Part shown: positions 1 through 13,668 of the stretch, piece by piece
Layout: every line of letters starts with the position of its first letter
Numbering within the stretch: the first letter of the stretch is position 1
Assembly (NCBI RefSeq): GCF_029784165.1
Contig: NC_073696.1
Span: forward strand, 172,722,912-172,786,911
DNA from: Wyeomyia smithii
Taxonomy: Eukaryota; Arthropoda; Insecta; Diptera; Culicidae
Length of the DNA: 64,000 nucleotides
Reading direction: 5' to 3'
Position numbers and translations under genes: made by a program
The notes under the pieces: model-generated
Seen by the model: the letters and a program-made list of their open reading frames with translations, nothing else
Told to the model about the DNA's origin: nothing
The model's database searches: none

Positions 1-3000
1 GAAATTGAATGAAAAATGTTTGAAAAATTGTTGTTTTTTTATTAATACTTGCCCTGATAGAGAAAACCAAAAAATGTATATAACGCTGATACTGTATTGA
101 GAGTAGCCAAAACTGAACAAAAGAATAATTTATAAAAAATCAAGAAACATTTGAGCTGTGCAATGATACACTTAGTATGTGCTGGTGAAGGTATTCAAGT
201 TTATAAAGCACCAGAAAGCTTCATGAGCACTCAATAGACTTTTTACTACCCAGACTGGCAGTGTTGCTGACCTAAAGATTTCTGTCTAAATGCTTATCGC
301 TGAGCGGAGCTTTCAATAGTAGAATTAAACCTCTCGTGATATATATTTGGGAGAGAGCTTCTCAACTCTATCTTACAGAGATGACTTATCAATGATTTGA
401 CATGCTGTCAAAAATATTAAAATCGTTCAACTAATGGTCATGTCGAATCGTAATGAAGACCAACACATGAATGAAACTAATAAGCTACAAATTTATAATT
501 TCCAGACCAACTTGTTCTTATTCTATAACTTATAGAATATAATTCAATGATGTCGATTCTTTTATTGCAAGTTTAGGTTTATTTCAAATTCATTCATATC
601 TTTCTAATTTGTCAACAAACAATAACAATTAAAGTATAAGAAAATTTGTATCAAGTAAATAAAAGAGATTTTTATTTATTATTCCCAGTAGGCTACAAAG
701 GCGAAATGATGTATTCTATATAAAATAAAAGTAGTCTTATTTGAATATCTTATTGGAACATCATTCTGTCAGCTTAATGAATGCCGTATCAGTTTCGTCG
801 CTTATCCTTCAAAATTAAGGAATCTTCAATCAGAAACAAACCGCATACCGCAAAGGTACGTCACACATTAAAAAATGTTACGGAGAGCATAGAGAAAAAA
901 GAGCATGAGCAAGCTTAGACCTCTGAAAGCTTTGCGCCCACAAAGCGACCCATGCTTCAACCATGCCTTCGAAACGATCGCTTTTTTAGTTTGAATATCG
1001 CTCTGCACGGTCGCGGTTTGCCATTTCTTTCTCATCATCGACGTGGACTCTGTGCTCTTTGAGGGCAGAGACGATTTCGCGCTTATTGACGTGTGGTGTT
1101 CCCTCCGGGCACTTTGTTTTCTTGGTCGTTGTGCTTCCGTTGAGGTCGAATCTTTAGACTCTTGTTGTTGCGCAGCTTTCTTGGGTTTGATGATTTTACT
1201 GTGTTGGTGTGGAAAGTGCTCTTCTGTTTTTTAGTTATTCCCATATCTTTTGTATACACATACTTGTACATGTTCCTATGGGATCGATCATCATTGAAAT
1301 AGTCCGACAGTCGTCTCAGTGGTACCAGTTTGAAATAGCATAAAGTGAAATATTAAAAAAATATTTCAAGTACCATGGCGAAGTGTATTGAAACAGATTG
1401 TTCACAAGTGTAAGTGAGAACATGTCATTCCTCAGGCCATTGTACTGAAAATTTCTACCGTTTTTGTTTTTACTTACATATAAATTTGCCATATTGTCTT
1501 GAATTGAAATTTTATAAGTGAATTGTTCATCTACCGAAGATAATCCAAACAAATAAAAATAAATATATATAAAAACGCAGTTAAATTGAATAAAAAACAA
1601 TTTACGCTATCTTGGCTGCAAAAAGATCCTCTCGGTTGGTAATTGTATGCCAGAGTGAAATGATGTCTGCTTATACGAGTATGAAGAAGTTGCAGCCGTT
1701 TAATAGTTAATTTTACAGAGTATGCTGCATGGTGTGTTGGCGAAAATAATATTACATCGACTAGAAATAGTATAAAATTTCAAAAACATCTGGTAGGAAT
1801 AAATGATTTCGTGTTTACAAGAGAAGGTCAGTTTGAAGCATTGAATGATAATTTCTCGAATGCGTCGATGTGTAAAGAAATCCCATCAGGATTTGTAAAA
1901 ATCAATAATCTTGAATATCCGAAGTAATTGCAAGTAAAAGCAATTGTGATTCTTGGTATGTTAGTTATCTCATATACAACAACGCATTCACATAAGTTAA
2001 ACCGTAGTTAGTATGCCCAGAAAAAGAAAGAGCTGTGTGTGAATGTGCTAGTGTTACCAATCAGCTAGTGTAACCATTCAAGTTTGTTGGATCCAGCGAT
2101 CCTCTTGTACTGTATAGATCACCGTTTTCTTGGACCTCCCGCTTCATTGAAGCTGGCTGCGAATTGAAACTGTTGCTGCTGCTGCTGCTGCTAGTTGCAA
2201 TCGGTGCCACGCTGACGATTCTGCATCTCGCAATGATTTTTGCATATCATATGATTTTTGCATATTTTGCAAGGCGATCTCATCAGATTACGACAATATG
2301 TGCCCATAAGTAGTGCACAGAAAAATAAAACAAGGTATGAACACAACTTCAAATTTTGTAGCGTAATGATTGTTTAATATATTTGCAAATCAAACAAATA
2401 CCCAGAAAAAGAAAAAAGGACCTGGCTTATCATATTTATTCCTAATTGAACGCATAAAATGTTCGTATCACGTGAATTATTTATACTCAAATTTATGCCT
2501 GTCTTTCTTATATCAAGTGAACAATTGTATTTGAGCATGTAGCAAAAAAATATTACTGTTTCAGACTTTCAAGCCCCTCACATTATAATTATGATTATAA
2601 TTGGTAAAATAACTCATGCGCTCGAACCGAAAAATAAGTATTACAATATCGTTTCATGCCTCAAATTGACTTAAAAATCTATTTTTCAATTATTAACTTA
2701 AAATATATTTATTTCTAACAGTGTTAATAATTTAAATGAGCTTTGTTTTTTTTTCCTCTGCATTCCTACAAACGGTGAGCTTCATCAAACCGGGTAGAAT
2801 TCAATTTCGTCCTTTGAATTACACTGGTAAACACAGGTTTTGATCTAGAGCTGAAACTAGGAGAATATTATTTTATAGATTTTATAGATTATAGCTTATT
2901 AACCATTCCTACGAATTTTGGTGGATAACTTTTTCGAAGATTTGAATGAATCTTCTCGTAGGCAAACGTAGAAGCGACGACAGTTTTGCATTCCCTAGTG

Positions 3001-6000
3001 GCACCAAAACTTACCGAAATGGTTGAAAAACTACTATAACTAAAATCTTTCACTTTTACCGTTCCAGGATTAAGACTTTTTTTTTGTTTTTGTCGATCAA
3101 TGTTATTGAAACCATGAAAATAATTCTGCAACATACCCAAAGAATAAATTGTGTTGTATAGATCATACATTTCCATGACTCTATGATTGTTGCTGCATTA
3201 TGAATTACCTTTTAAAAAGGCGTATTTTCATAAAATGCTAACATTTTCCAAACTTAATTTTGAAATGTCTCATGAACATATACAGAAAATCAAACTTGAA
3301 AAAGGGTGCAATTGGAAAGTTAATCAGTTATCAGTTATTTTTTATTTAAAATGTATCTTTTAAATCAGTTTTTTTAAACCATTAGAAAACATATATTTTC
3401 GTTTCGTTCGTTACAATAAACAACAAGTTTCTTTGAAAATTTTGTCATCAAATTGAACTCATAATTTTAAATAAAAACTTATTGTTTATTTATAAATTTG
3501 TTTGATCAAAAAAAAAATTACGGTGCATTTTTTGTAGAGCTTTTTTAGTTTTCTATAATTCGTTCTCAAATAAGTTTTCTTCAAAAGCAATGGTTTCACA
3601 GCCACAATGCTAAGGAATAAAACCTATGCCAATGCTTCCTTTTAAAAAACTATTCTTAAGTTTGAGAAAGTTCTCCACCTGTGAAAAATACTCAATTTGA
3701 ATGCATCATTAAAATGCATCAGAAAACCTACCAAAGTAGTCCCATACCCTACCTGGGTAAAGTTTCATTCTAATTAAAAATGGTTGGTTAAATTTTCACG
3801 TGTTTCAGATCATTTGGCATGGAATAATCGGTGGAATAATTCGTGTGACTGCATTAACAATAGATATAAAATCGGAAAAATGAGTAGTCAGTAGATCGTT
3901 TCAACGTATATTTGATTATGCTGATCTGAAAATCAAAAGAAAATGATTCTTAGTACGGTTCACTTCAACTGATTTGTACAAATCCATTGAAATGTAAAAT
4001 ATTACTCATTTACGTCCATAGTAAAGAACACAATTGTGCAAAATAAGTTTTTTATTATGTTTCGATGAATTTCCGACTAACTCCTTTCCGGGCCGGTCCG
4101 ACAATACATTAGACTTTGAAGATTCCAGCATAGAGAACTGACATTCATGTTGATATAAAAAAAATGAAAATCGTGTGTAAAAATTTCAATCACAAGACAT
4201 TAGAACACTAGCGACATGTGCCCCAGTTACACTGCATAAATGTTGTCATTCTAATATTTTACCGATATCAGTGCTTGGTTTGTACAGTGCTTGAAATCTA
4301 ACCAGTCCGACGTCGAGTAATACAAAAGCTATACAATTACAAGACTAGGAGACCTCACAACAGATCCAGAAAATTTTAGGCCAAATTATTGAAAATATTT
4401 ATAAATGCATTTTATTTAACTACGAACTTGTAGTTCGTTACGTTACATTACATCATCTCAGGTTTGGCAAAAATACTTTTTAGCTTTCAGTCTGCGACTG
4501 GTTCGCCTCATAGTATATATTTGAGCATATCATCCAAATTAACGTGATACAGAATCATCTAACATTTAACAAATCAGAAATATTTTTGGACTGCATTTTC
4601 TTCGAAGCTCACATTCCGACTTCTAGTTACACCAAACTTATAATTTTTGGTAATTAATTTATTTAAAAAAATATAAAAGTCACACAAACAATCACTTAAT
4701 GATATACTATGATTCTACGAAAAATACTAAGCGAACTGAGCGAATATTAATTATTAGAGAAATGGATATAAAATAAAATAAATTCTAAATATTACGTTCA
4801 TATTTGGGTCATGTAAGAATGCGTAGATTAATTATTTTTGATCATAAATTATCAGATAATCATTTTGTGCGCCAATTACAGTGAATTTTCAACACTATTA
4901 GAGATGTGTAGTAAGAATTGTCATGATTTGGTTGCTTTTACAATTAAGAGTAATCATTCGAAGGGATTTAAACCTACTTGTCGAAAAAAAGAAAATTATT
5001 TCACAACTGTCTTAATTGCCCATTTATCAACTGTAAGAGAAGCTTATAGTAACGATTTGAAATTGACAAAAATTGTATAAGATATAGCTTCAAATGTTTC
5101 GACACCAGAAAGCTTACGTAATTCGAATATACCAAAGCGAAGTGGGCATCATAAACAATTTTTAAATGTTATTCGGAATCCTTTAAACAACTGCTTGAAA
5201 AATTGGTACAGCATAAAGCATTACTGCTCTAAAATATTTTTGGAAATCAAAAATTTATCATTTTACCAAATTTTAGAATTTCTGGTAATGAATCCTTTCC
5301 TATATACACTTTAGGATGCCAATTACTAAATGGGAAAAGAGTGACTAGAAAATTAAAAAATGAAAAACATAACGAAACGTCACTGTACTCATATATAGGT
5401 TGGACTCGTTAATATAACATTTTAGATTCCACTATTTGTAGAAGCATTTTTTTCCAAATATGACTTATCTAAAGCTGAAATGTCGTGAAAAAATGTCCAC
5501 AATACGTAACATGAAATACGTTGCCACCAACGCGAAAAAATTTAAGGATCTATGCAAAAGAAGAAGGTTTCGAAAACATTTATTTTTGTTCTGCGTATTC
5601 AATGGATGTTCCCTAATTGATACATAAACATTGATACATAGTTTCTGAAAATATTTTTTTTGGACAAAAAAAATTTTTTTTTCCAATAGTAACTATACTA
5701 ACTATATTAACTCTGCGTATTCAATGGATATTCCCTAATTGATGCATAAAATGAAAAAAAAATAAAACAATTTTAAAATAAATTGAAAGAAATTGACAAA
5801 AACAATAGCAAAAAATGAATACGTATATGAAAATAAATTCAACAAGAAAGAAAGAAAATAAAACAAAAAATTTCAAAAACATTTTCTCAATTTCAAAAGT
5901 TGTTGAATAAAAATTTAAAAAAATAAATAGATTAAATTAAAAAAAAAGTCTAGTTTACATCTAGGATTAAATGTAAACAAATAAATATACATTGATCAAA

Positions 6001-6514
6001 AGTTTGCTTCACGTTTGACTGCGTTTACATAAAAAATATTTACGTGACATAATTATTTTTTTGTAAGAATCTGACTTTCCTTATAAATTTATTTAAATGA
6101 TCTTGTATATTAATATGAAATCCTCTATCGCAGTTGTTCTTATTGATATTATTCCCTTCGTTTCTGAAATGTACCCGTAAACCCTTCAATATGGGTTTTT
6201 AACACAGAGGTCAGAATCCGATCTCAAATACCATTCTATATCCATAAGACTACTTCTGGTTGCTTGAATACATCCTAAAATTCCGAGTATTTCGATGGCG
6301 ACATTCTGTTTCTGAAAAACAGCATGAAAAGACCAAATAGCATCCAATATGAGTATTTGTGGGACAATATGGTACCTTGAGGCCAAAAATTAACTTCAGA
6401 CGTCATTTGAAAGTTTTAATTAGTAGCTTCCGGCTTCTGGTAACAGTATAAAGAGACAAACCCAATGTGAGTTCTCCAGGAACCGGTATAATGCTCAGAG
6501 GCCGGGAGTCAACT
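1..6514. other. AT-rich intergenic DNA, no supported gene
   Basis: No open frame here looks like a real exon. Two small points stand out. The block at about 880-1200 is more GC-rich than its surroundings and reads open in pieces on the minus strand, but the pieces lie in different frames and match no family I know. A short CTG run lies near 2172-2191. The rest is AT-rich DNA with poly-A and poly-T runs. Confidence 0.6.
5588..5748. repeat. Short direct repeat pair
   Basis: The sequence around CTGCGTATTCAATGGAT followed by CCCTAATTGAT is present at about 5589-5636 and again at about 5712-5748, with few differences. This is a local duplication of about 40 bp. No function is suggested. Confidence 0.7.
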
Positions 6515-7300
6515 CCATACTTTATTTTGAAACCCGGTTTTGCGACTTCCTGAAAAAATTCTTAAATTGCTAATTACAATCTAATAAAGGAATATTCACT
6601 CTTTGGGTTATAGAATATTGATGCTGTATTTGAAGTAATAATTGAAGTAAAAAATGTGAAATTTTATGTAATATCAGTGCTAAAGAAATAGCGAAATAAA
6701 AAATTACTCCTAATTTCGAACACTTTAATCACGAGTAATACCGGGAACATTCGAACTTCTGAATAAAAAATCATTCCGTTCAGTGTAACAACGTTTAACG
6801 TTACATTCCAAAGCAGATCAACTCTATACTCAGGATTTAGGTGCTAAGGGGCCCTCTGGCCCTCTTTTCTTAAAAAAAATAGAGGCAAGAAAATTTTGAA
6901 ATGATTTAACGCTTTGCTGGAAGGTGACCTAGCCGTGAGACCCAGCCTTTCTCATTCGCACTTTATTATTTGTTAAAACAAATTTGCCAAAAAAAAAACT
7001 TAAAATTTTTCGAAAAAAATTACATTTTGATAATTTCTACTAGATTCATAGTTTACTCTAAAAAAAAGGGTAGCCAACAGCACAATTATATCAAACATTT
7101 TGAATTTAATATTCACACACATACGAACATACATTCACACATACAAACATGTACAGATACACACACATACATATTTTTTTTGTATGGACCCCACTGCGAC
7201 CAGTATAGTTTTTTGATCTTTTGTGGCATTGTCCGGACGTTTTTGCTGTTCGCACATTTTTGTCTATGTTTACCCTTTTGCAATGTTACTTATTGAGAAG
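6515..7300. repeat. Degenerate mosquito dispersed repeat, copy 1
   Basis: Bases 6515-6780 align by eye with 8660-8930: both share the run from TTTATTTTGAAA through AATAAAGG, GTAATAT and CTAATTTC. From 6925 the sequence has the CCTAGC...GCCTTTCTCATTCG block also found at 20915-20950. It then continues into a CA/TA-rich stretch at 7110-7170. This looks like an old dispersed element. It has no coding capacity. Confidence 0.6.
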
Positions 7301-7469
7301 TAACCTCCGTGTTGCTTTTTGTCTTCTTATTCAGACTTAATAACCTACTGCCTTCCTTATCGACTCTATCATGTCCTCCTGCAAGTGATAAGTCTAACAG
7401 CGTATAACGTGCTATAGTGCCTATGATATAATCGAAGCTTTAGACCAGTGGTTATTAAGTCTGAAGAGA

Positions 7470-7612
7470 AGATTTTTTGTGGAAGAGCCTGAGAATAAAC
7501 CCATACTTGAAGTTCTTTTTGCCAACGAATGGCTTGATTCTACTAAGATTCGAACCTACGACCATTCGTTTGTCTAAGCGGACTCTGTAACCTTGCAGCT
7601 ACGAAGCTCTAC
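7470..7612 (-). repeat. tRNA-derived SINE family 1, minus-strand copy
   Basis: On the minus strand this reads from GAGCTTCGTAGCTGCAAGG, with an A-box-like start, through a B box (GGTTCGAATC, complement at 7547-7556). It continues to a body segment containing GGGTTTATTCTCAGGCT. The same order is seen at 45673 and 54272 on the plus strand. The 3' part appears truncated or diverged. Confidence 0.75.
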
Positions 7613-8063
7613 GATACATACATTTACTCTACGATATTTTATAACGATACATACATATTACATTTGAAGAAATATGTTTCGAATATAATAGGCGAATTTT
7701 TTTTATGATTGTCACGTCATTGTGGGTTTTTCAGGTAGAGACCGGGAATCAACTTAAGAGGTAATATTTACCAAATGCTCAAAAAACAAGGCTTTTTTCA
7801 TGATTTGTTTAAAGGTCATTTGAGATGTAAGGTATGTAAATTTAAATATCGTTGGATTAAGCAACTCTTGAAGAATAGAAAGGAAAATATTGCTTTTTTT
7901 TCTACAAAATGGTGGCTGTGCAGCGATTGTCATGAACCGCTTTTTTTAAAATTCTTCAGCGGCGAGCAGTAGAAATCGTGCCCAACTCCACCTATAACCA
8001 AAACAAATTTTTTTTTATTATCTAATAATAAAGCCCCTAATATTTTTTTTTACCTTCAGTCAG

Positions 8064-8264
8064 CTATCCCTGCGCCGTAAAGTTGTCCTTCCTGGGCTTT
8101 ATCTTCCTCTTCTTTTTTTTATCTGATGTACGGCTGCGCCTAGCCTCTTTCGCGATATCAGACATGCGATGCTCAGCGACTTTGACGCAGTTGGCGTCCG
8201 ACCCTACGCAAAACTCAAACTTGTCATTCATATTTAAGTACTTTTGAATATAACTCACAGTTAA
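8064..8264 (-). CDS. Unrecognised basic ORF fragment
   Basis: This is an open minus-strand reading of about 65 codons whose C-terminal half is very basic (KKKKRKIKPRKDN) and which contains CVGSDANCVKV and HRMSDIAKEARR. The composition is protein-like and unlike the surrounding AT-rich noise, so I suspect a remnant of a transposon or gene. I do not recognise the family and see no splice signals that would join it to other exons. No function can be assigned. Confidence 0.25.
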   Translation of the reverse strand, partial: LTVSYIQKYLNMNDKFEFCVGSDANCVKVAEHRMSDIAKEARRSRTSDKKKKRKIKPRKDNFTAQG

Positions 8265-8659
8265 AAAGTATAGAAAAACTCAAACAAAGAACGTACACAA
8301 CGAGAACGGCCGATCGACTAAACATAGGGAAATTGTGAGTAAACACGTGCTGTAGAGACGTTGTAACGGTCGAAACATGATGCAGCGACCTCTATACCGC
8401 AAATTTGAAATACGATATCGATCATAGGAAACGTCTACTAGTTTACAAAGCCTTAAAATTAAAAAAAACGAGCGTCGCCAAAATAGCCGAAAAATGTTAT
8501 TTTGGAGCATGAAAGTTGTTCGGTAAAAATGGATTTAAACGAATTTTGAGTTTAGATCAGTACTTGGGCGATGTAGATTTTGATTCTAGGATAGTTTTAG
8601 CATAATTTAAGCCAGTAAAAAATGACAAGAAAAATTTTTTTTGGTGGATATTACCCCTT

Positions 8660-9583
8660 AAGATTTTATTTTGAAATCCGAAAATGCAGCTTCCGTCTTT
8701 TGGAATACATCCTCGAATTGTCCAATAAAGGTATTTCTACCCTTTGCATATCCAGTATAGTGATGTTGTATTTCAAGTAAATGAATTTCATAATGATAAA
8801 AGTATAATGTAAGAAATTTGACGTAATATTTTTGAAATGAGTTGTGCTAAAGAAGTACTAAGATGGATAAAATGATTCCTAATTTCAAACAATTCAATTC
8901 ATAGCAACGCTGAGAAACTTAAACTTAAATAAAATGATGTTGAGGCCACATATTTTATTCTAAGCGGTTGGTTTAAAACAGTCTTTGGGTTACGTTTCTT
9001 TCCAAATCTTTTCAACCACATCAAAAATCAATATGAAATAAATTGCTTGTTAAAGATAATCCGTTCGTATGACACCTATTTTGTTCTAATAAGTTATATA
9101 ATCTTTGGGATGAAAGACTTCCGTTAATTTCACAATTTAATACATAATGGTTAAACTGAAAGTCTGACTGTAATAAAATAGAACGCAAGAACGATGAAAT
9201 CAGTCCAGTCAACTTCGAGGAAAACGGTGACGAACCAGCTTTGGGCTGAAAGCCACCTTCATAAAGCAATAAAAGAAATCTCCGTGGAAAGTTAGTGAGT
9301 TTAAAAAGTCTTCGGAGTACATTACTTTTCATAACTTTTGAACCATATGCCCAATCATTATGAAATTTATTGGTTAAACGTTTTGAATATAGCCCGTTCA
9401 TTTGATTACAATTTTGTTCAGATCGGTTGTGTAGTTCCTGTGGTAAAGAAATTGTGTGATTTTCCCATTTTGGTACATAACGGACAAAATTACAGTCTGA
9501 TTACAGTGTAATTAAATAGTGTATTACGAGGTAGCTGGACCTTTCATTTGACACCAATTTTGTGAAAATCGATCGAACCATCG
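8660..9583. repeat. Degenerate mosquito repeat, left part, split by foldback element
   Basis: The segment contains tandem-like subunits marked by GTTTAAAACAGTCTTTGG (about 8968) and AGTGAGTTTAAAAAGTCTTC (about 9296), and a block ending in GAAAATCGATCGAACCATCG. Undisrupted copies of that last block occur at 12245-12290, where it continues into CTGAGAAAAATTAGTG. Here it stops at 9583 and resumes at 11882, on the other side of the foldback element. It is non-coding. Confidence 0.65.
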
Positions 9584-11881
9584 CACAATGGTCTAAACTC
9601 GAAAAATCGTAATCGTTTTAGATTTGACTGTGAAATATTGATTTTATGTACCCAGTGTCTTCATCAAGTTTATTTCATATAACAAGGCCTTTCTTTTGGC
9701 GTTTTCGGTTTTTTGATCAACCTTCCTAGTAGTTAGATATAAAAACAATTTTTTCTAATTTTCAAAATATTAGATTGCTTTCTTCAGCAAAGTTGTAGGA
9801 AAATCTATAAGAAAAAGAATTGCTGAACACTGTAATCTTCTAGTTTTACGAGAAACACTCTTCAAAATTAGTTTTTCTCCATAACTTTTTCTGTAATTGT
9901 CGAAACAATTCAAGATGTTTTAGAATTTTATTTATTCTGCTTAACCTCGTATTTTTGTAAAATATATTGGTTTTATATTTTTATTTTTTGTAAATATATT
10001 TCTAGTTTTTTGCTGAAAATAGCCATATTATAAGTCCATATTTCTCCGAAGGTTGCAGATAGTAGCAAACCAGACTATATGCATTTGAAAGTTTGTCAAA
10101 AGAGTTCAAATGTTTCTATTTATATCCAACCGAGTAAAACACCCCTCAAACTTAGTTTTTTATCCATTACTTTTTCTGTAATCGTCTAAACCATTCTTCT
10201 GAGATTTTGTTCATTTTGCGAAACCTCGTATTTTTGTAGAATTTTTTGGTTTGATATTTTCATTTGTTGTAAAGATATTTATAGTTTTTTGCTGAAAATA
10301 GCCATATTTTGAGTCCATATTTCTCCGAAGTTTGCAGATTGTATCAAACCAGACTATATGCATTTGAAAGTTTGTTGAAAGAGCTGCATTATTCAAAAGA
10401 GTTCAACTGCTTCTAGTAGTATCCAACCGAGTACTGAATGAAAGGAAAACACTCCTCGTAACAGCTAAATTAAACAGTTATGACGTATAAAGTTAAAGTA
10501 TATAATAAAAAAAACATTATGTTTTCAGTTTTTAATGTTTAACTCTATGTCAGATGCTTCCGATGATTCCAAATCTTCTTCTGTTAAAACAGAAATCTAA
10601 ATCTAACAAATATGAATCACCAGTTGATAACCTTCGCTCAGTTTTACAAATGATGCTACGTTTGTTAGAAATAAGTGGATCCGATAGCTCCAGCAAGCGG
10701 TGAAGAATATCGCTGTTTGTAGCCACCCCCGAAACTTTACGGGAATGATATTCACGTGTTTCCCATATGATTTTGTTCATTGCTTCATGTGGTTCTTCCG
10801 AGAGCTGTCCTATCGGAACTAAAAAGTGATCAGCAATCTGTGCATCGTGAATTAGGATTTTGTGTACTGACGCAGGTAGATAGTACAATGGATATAACTC
10901 CACTAATTTTCGCGCAGTGTCGATGCAATTTCTATCGAATTTTCTGTGTTCAACTTTCTACCAGAAGCAACAGCTTGAAGGATGACTCCACAACGCTTCA
11001 GTACGTTTATATCAAGTGGAAAAAATACCGGATTATGAATACAAGAAAATAGTCTGCAATCTTCGGAGAAATATGGACTCGAAAAATGGTTATTTTCAGC
11101 AAAAAACTAGAAATACCTTTACAACAAATGAAAATATGTAACCAATATATTCTACAAAAATGCGAGGTTAGCAGAATAAACAAAATCCTAGTTCATCTTA
11201 AATTGTTTCGACGATTACAGAAAAGCTTATGGACAAAAAAGTAATTTTGAGGGGTGTTTTGCTTTCATTCAGTACTCGGTTGGATACAACTAGAAACAGT
11301 TGAACTTTTTTGAGTAATGCAGATCTTTTTAAAAACTTTTAAATGCATGTAATCTGGTTTGCTACTATCTGCAACCTTCGGAGAAATATGGATTCAAAAT
11401 ATGGCTATTTTCAGCAAAAAACTAGAAATATCTTTACAACAAATAAAAATATAAAACCAATATAATTTACAAAAATGCGAGGTTTAGCAGATTGAACAAA
11501 ATCTTAGAAAATCTTGAATTGTTTCGACGATTACAGAAAAAGTTATGGACAAAAAACTAATTATGAGGAGTGTTCCTCGTAAAACTCTATTTCGTCATAT
11601 CAGACGTACAGATGGAAGATTACAAGGTTCAACAATTCTTTTTCTTATAGATTTTCCTACAACTTTGCTGAAGAAAGCAATCTGGTATTTTGAAAATTAA
11701 AAAAAAATTAATTAAATAGTTTTCATATCTAACTGCTAGGGGGATTGATCAAAAAACCGAAAACTCCAAAAGAAAGGCCTTGTTATATGAAATAAACTTG
11801 CTCAAGACACTGGGAACATAGAATCAATATTGCACAGTCAAATCTAAAACGATCACGATTTTTTGAATTTAGACCACTGTG
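9584..11881. mobile_element. 2.3 kb foldback DNA transposon with about 0.9 kb inverted arms
   Basis: The left arm (9584 to about 10460) and right arm (about 11040 to 11881) are inverted copies of each other, starting CACAATGGTCTAAA and ending with the complement of CACAGTGGTCTAAA. Each arm contains two diverged tandem subunits with the same order of landmarks: CCTCGTATTTTTGTA, GCTGAAAATAGCCATA, CATATTTCTCCGAAG, then ACCAGACTATATGCATTTG. The centre holds a decayed coding region on the minus strand. Flanking sequence on both sides belongs to one repeat family, so the insertion point can be read. Superfamily is not assigned. Confidence 0.8.
10550..10990 (-). pseudogene. Broken transposon-associated protein inside foldback element
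   Basis: The main minus-strand frame contains LVELYPLYYLPASVHKIL, then HFLVPIGQLSEEPHEAMNK and SGVATNSDILHRLLELSDP. I recall similar strings (VHKVLIHG, PIGQLSEEAQEARNKD, SDPLI) from proteins repeated in many arthropod genomes and carried by DNA transposons, but I cannot name the superfamily. The upstream segment (VLKRCGVILQAVASG) lies in another frame, so there is at least one frameshift near 10945. The coding region is much shorter than a transposase, so this copy is non-autonomous. Confidence 0.55.
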
Positions 11882-12765
11882 AAAAAATAGTGAGTTTAAG
11901 CAGTCTTTGGAATGTGTTCCCTTTCAAAACGTAATTTCACATTTTCATACATAACGAACAAAGTACAGTCCGATTATAATAAAATTCAATAAAGTCTTAT
12001 GGGGCAACGATGACAATGAAATTCAATAGCATCCTATGGGGCCACTAGACCTTTCATTTGCAACTGATTTCTTGAGAATCGGTTCAGCCATCTCTGAGAA
12101 AAGTGAGTGAGTTTAAACAGTCTTTGGAACATGTTTCTTTTTATAACGTGATTTCACATGTATATAAATAACGTACAAAGTTATAGTCTGATTACAATGA
12201 AATTCAATAGCAGTCTACGGGGCAACTAGACCTTCCATTTGACACTACTTTTGTGAAAATCGGTCCAACCATCTCTGAGAAAAATTAGTGAAATTAAATA
12301 GCTTCTGGATAACTTTTCTTTACATAACTTTTGAACCATTTGTTAAATTATTACGAAATTTATGAGTTAAGGGTTTTGGAGATAGCCCGTTCATTTGATA
12401 TTTCTGCGATATTGATGTTCCGTGATTTTTACACTTAGATACATAATCTATAAGCTAAAAATCCGATTGCAATGACATACAACAGCAACCTATGGCGCAA
12501 GTAGACCTTTTATTTGCAACTGATTTCGTGGAAATCGGTCCAGCCATCTCTGAGAAAAGTGAGTGAGAAAAAAAAGTTGCACTTACATACAAACACACAT
12601 ACCCACATACATACATACATACATGCATACATACAGAAAATGTTAAGTTCGTTAGCTGAGTCGAGTGGTATATAGCATTCGGCCGTTGGGACCACTTTTA
12701 TACCTTTGGTTTTGCCAGTGGTTGATATACCTTTCTAGGAGAAAGACAAAAAGGTCTCCACTCTA
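11882..12765. repeat. Degenerate mosquito repeat, right part with CA/TA tail
   Basis: Subunits begin AGTGAGTTTAA(G/A)CAGTCTTTGGA at about 11890 and 12105, and more weakly at about 12287. The starts are about 215 and 180 bp apart. Blocks such as GAAATCGGTCCAGCCATCTC and CTGAGAAAAGTGAGTGAG recur. The array ends with a run of ACATACATACATAC at 12593-12625, then CTGAGTCGAGTGGTATATAGCATTCGGCC and CTTTCTAGGAGAAAG. I recall this type of end from mosquito genomes. There is no coding content. Confidence 0.7.
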
Positions 12766-13256
12766 TCATCACGTCTGGCCCAGAACGAGGGGGCCTCGTA
12801 TTGAAAGCCCCGGGGCATTTGCTCCCCCATCTCCCTCAATCCGGACCTGTCTTTACATAACCTGTGAAAATCCAACGACGCCAGCGACATTACTTATCTG
12901 AGGACAAAAAAATCTCATGGTCATACCCATCAATTTTGCAGAAGATGTCAAAATTTTATATCCAACGTACGTGGAGTTATCAATTAGGCGCGTCAAAAAC
13001 GACTTTGAAACCACAGTGCATCTGTGAAAAATGCTCAGTTTGCTAAGCTAAATACATGTGTAAAGTTTCATTCAAATCAATGGTCGATTAAATTTATGCG
13101 TATTTCCAGGTCATTAGGCACGATTTTGCTATAATTTGTATTGTGTTGAGTCAAATAAACGTATCGTGAACGAAAATATTCTCTCGTTTATTTGCTCTAT
13201 TGTTTCAGGAGAATTCTAACCGCAAGATTGGTCATTCGTCCTTGAATTAGTATCTC

Positions 13257-13668
13257 CAGAGCCGGATTTACGATTGTGAGGGCCCAGGGCCGAGTCCTGC
13301 GTGGGGGTCCCAAAATAAAAGAACAGTTTTTTTTGGTCGAACATATTTAACTCTTAAAAAGTTATCAGAAACTGTCAGAAGTTTTTAGAATTACTTCTTA
13401 TAAGGATTCTTCGTTAAAAACTTATCTCTTATATGTATAATCAGCACTCAATTTCTACAGTCAAATTTATTCGCAACTAAGCAATTACAAATTTGACAGC
13501 CGTTCACTCTTCATAGTCGTACACAGCCTATTTTTAATGAGGTTTATCTTAGAAAAAGACCTTTTCCCGATTGCGTTCGATGTCATTACACTCAAATAAA
13601 CACGCAATGCAACAGATTAGTTTTTTGAGTTTTTTGGGGGGGTCCCAAAACTGAAGGGGGCCTGCTGT
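13257..13668. mobile_element. Possible small DNA transposon in copia remnant
   Basis: The left side starts CAGAGCCGGATTTACG followed by GGGCCCAGGGCC and GGGGGTCCC. The right side ends in GGGGGGTCCC...GGGGGCCTGCTG. The copia reading frame stops matching exactly at the right boundary (about 13668). The termini pair only weakly and I found no target-site duplication, so the limits are tentative. Confidence 0.35.

Noticed and set aside
880..1271. Coding-like GC-rich island on the minus strand
   Set aside because: Open stretches switch frame and match no family I know, so it is described only as unannotated sequence.
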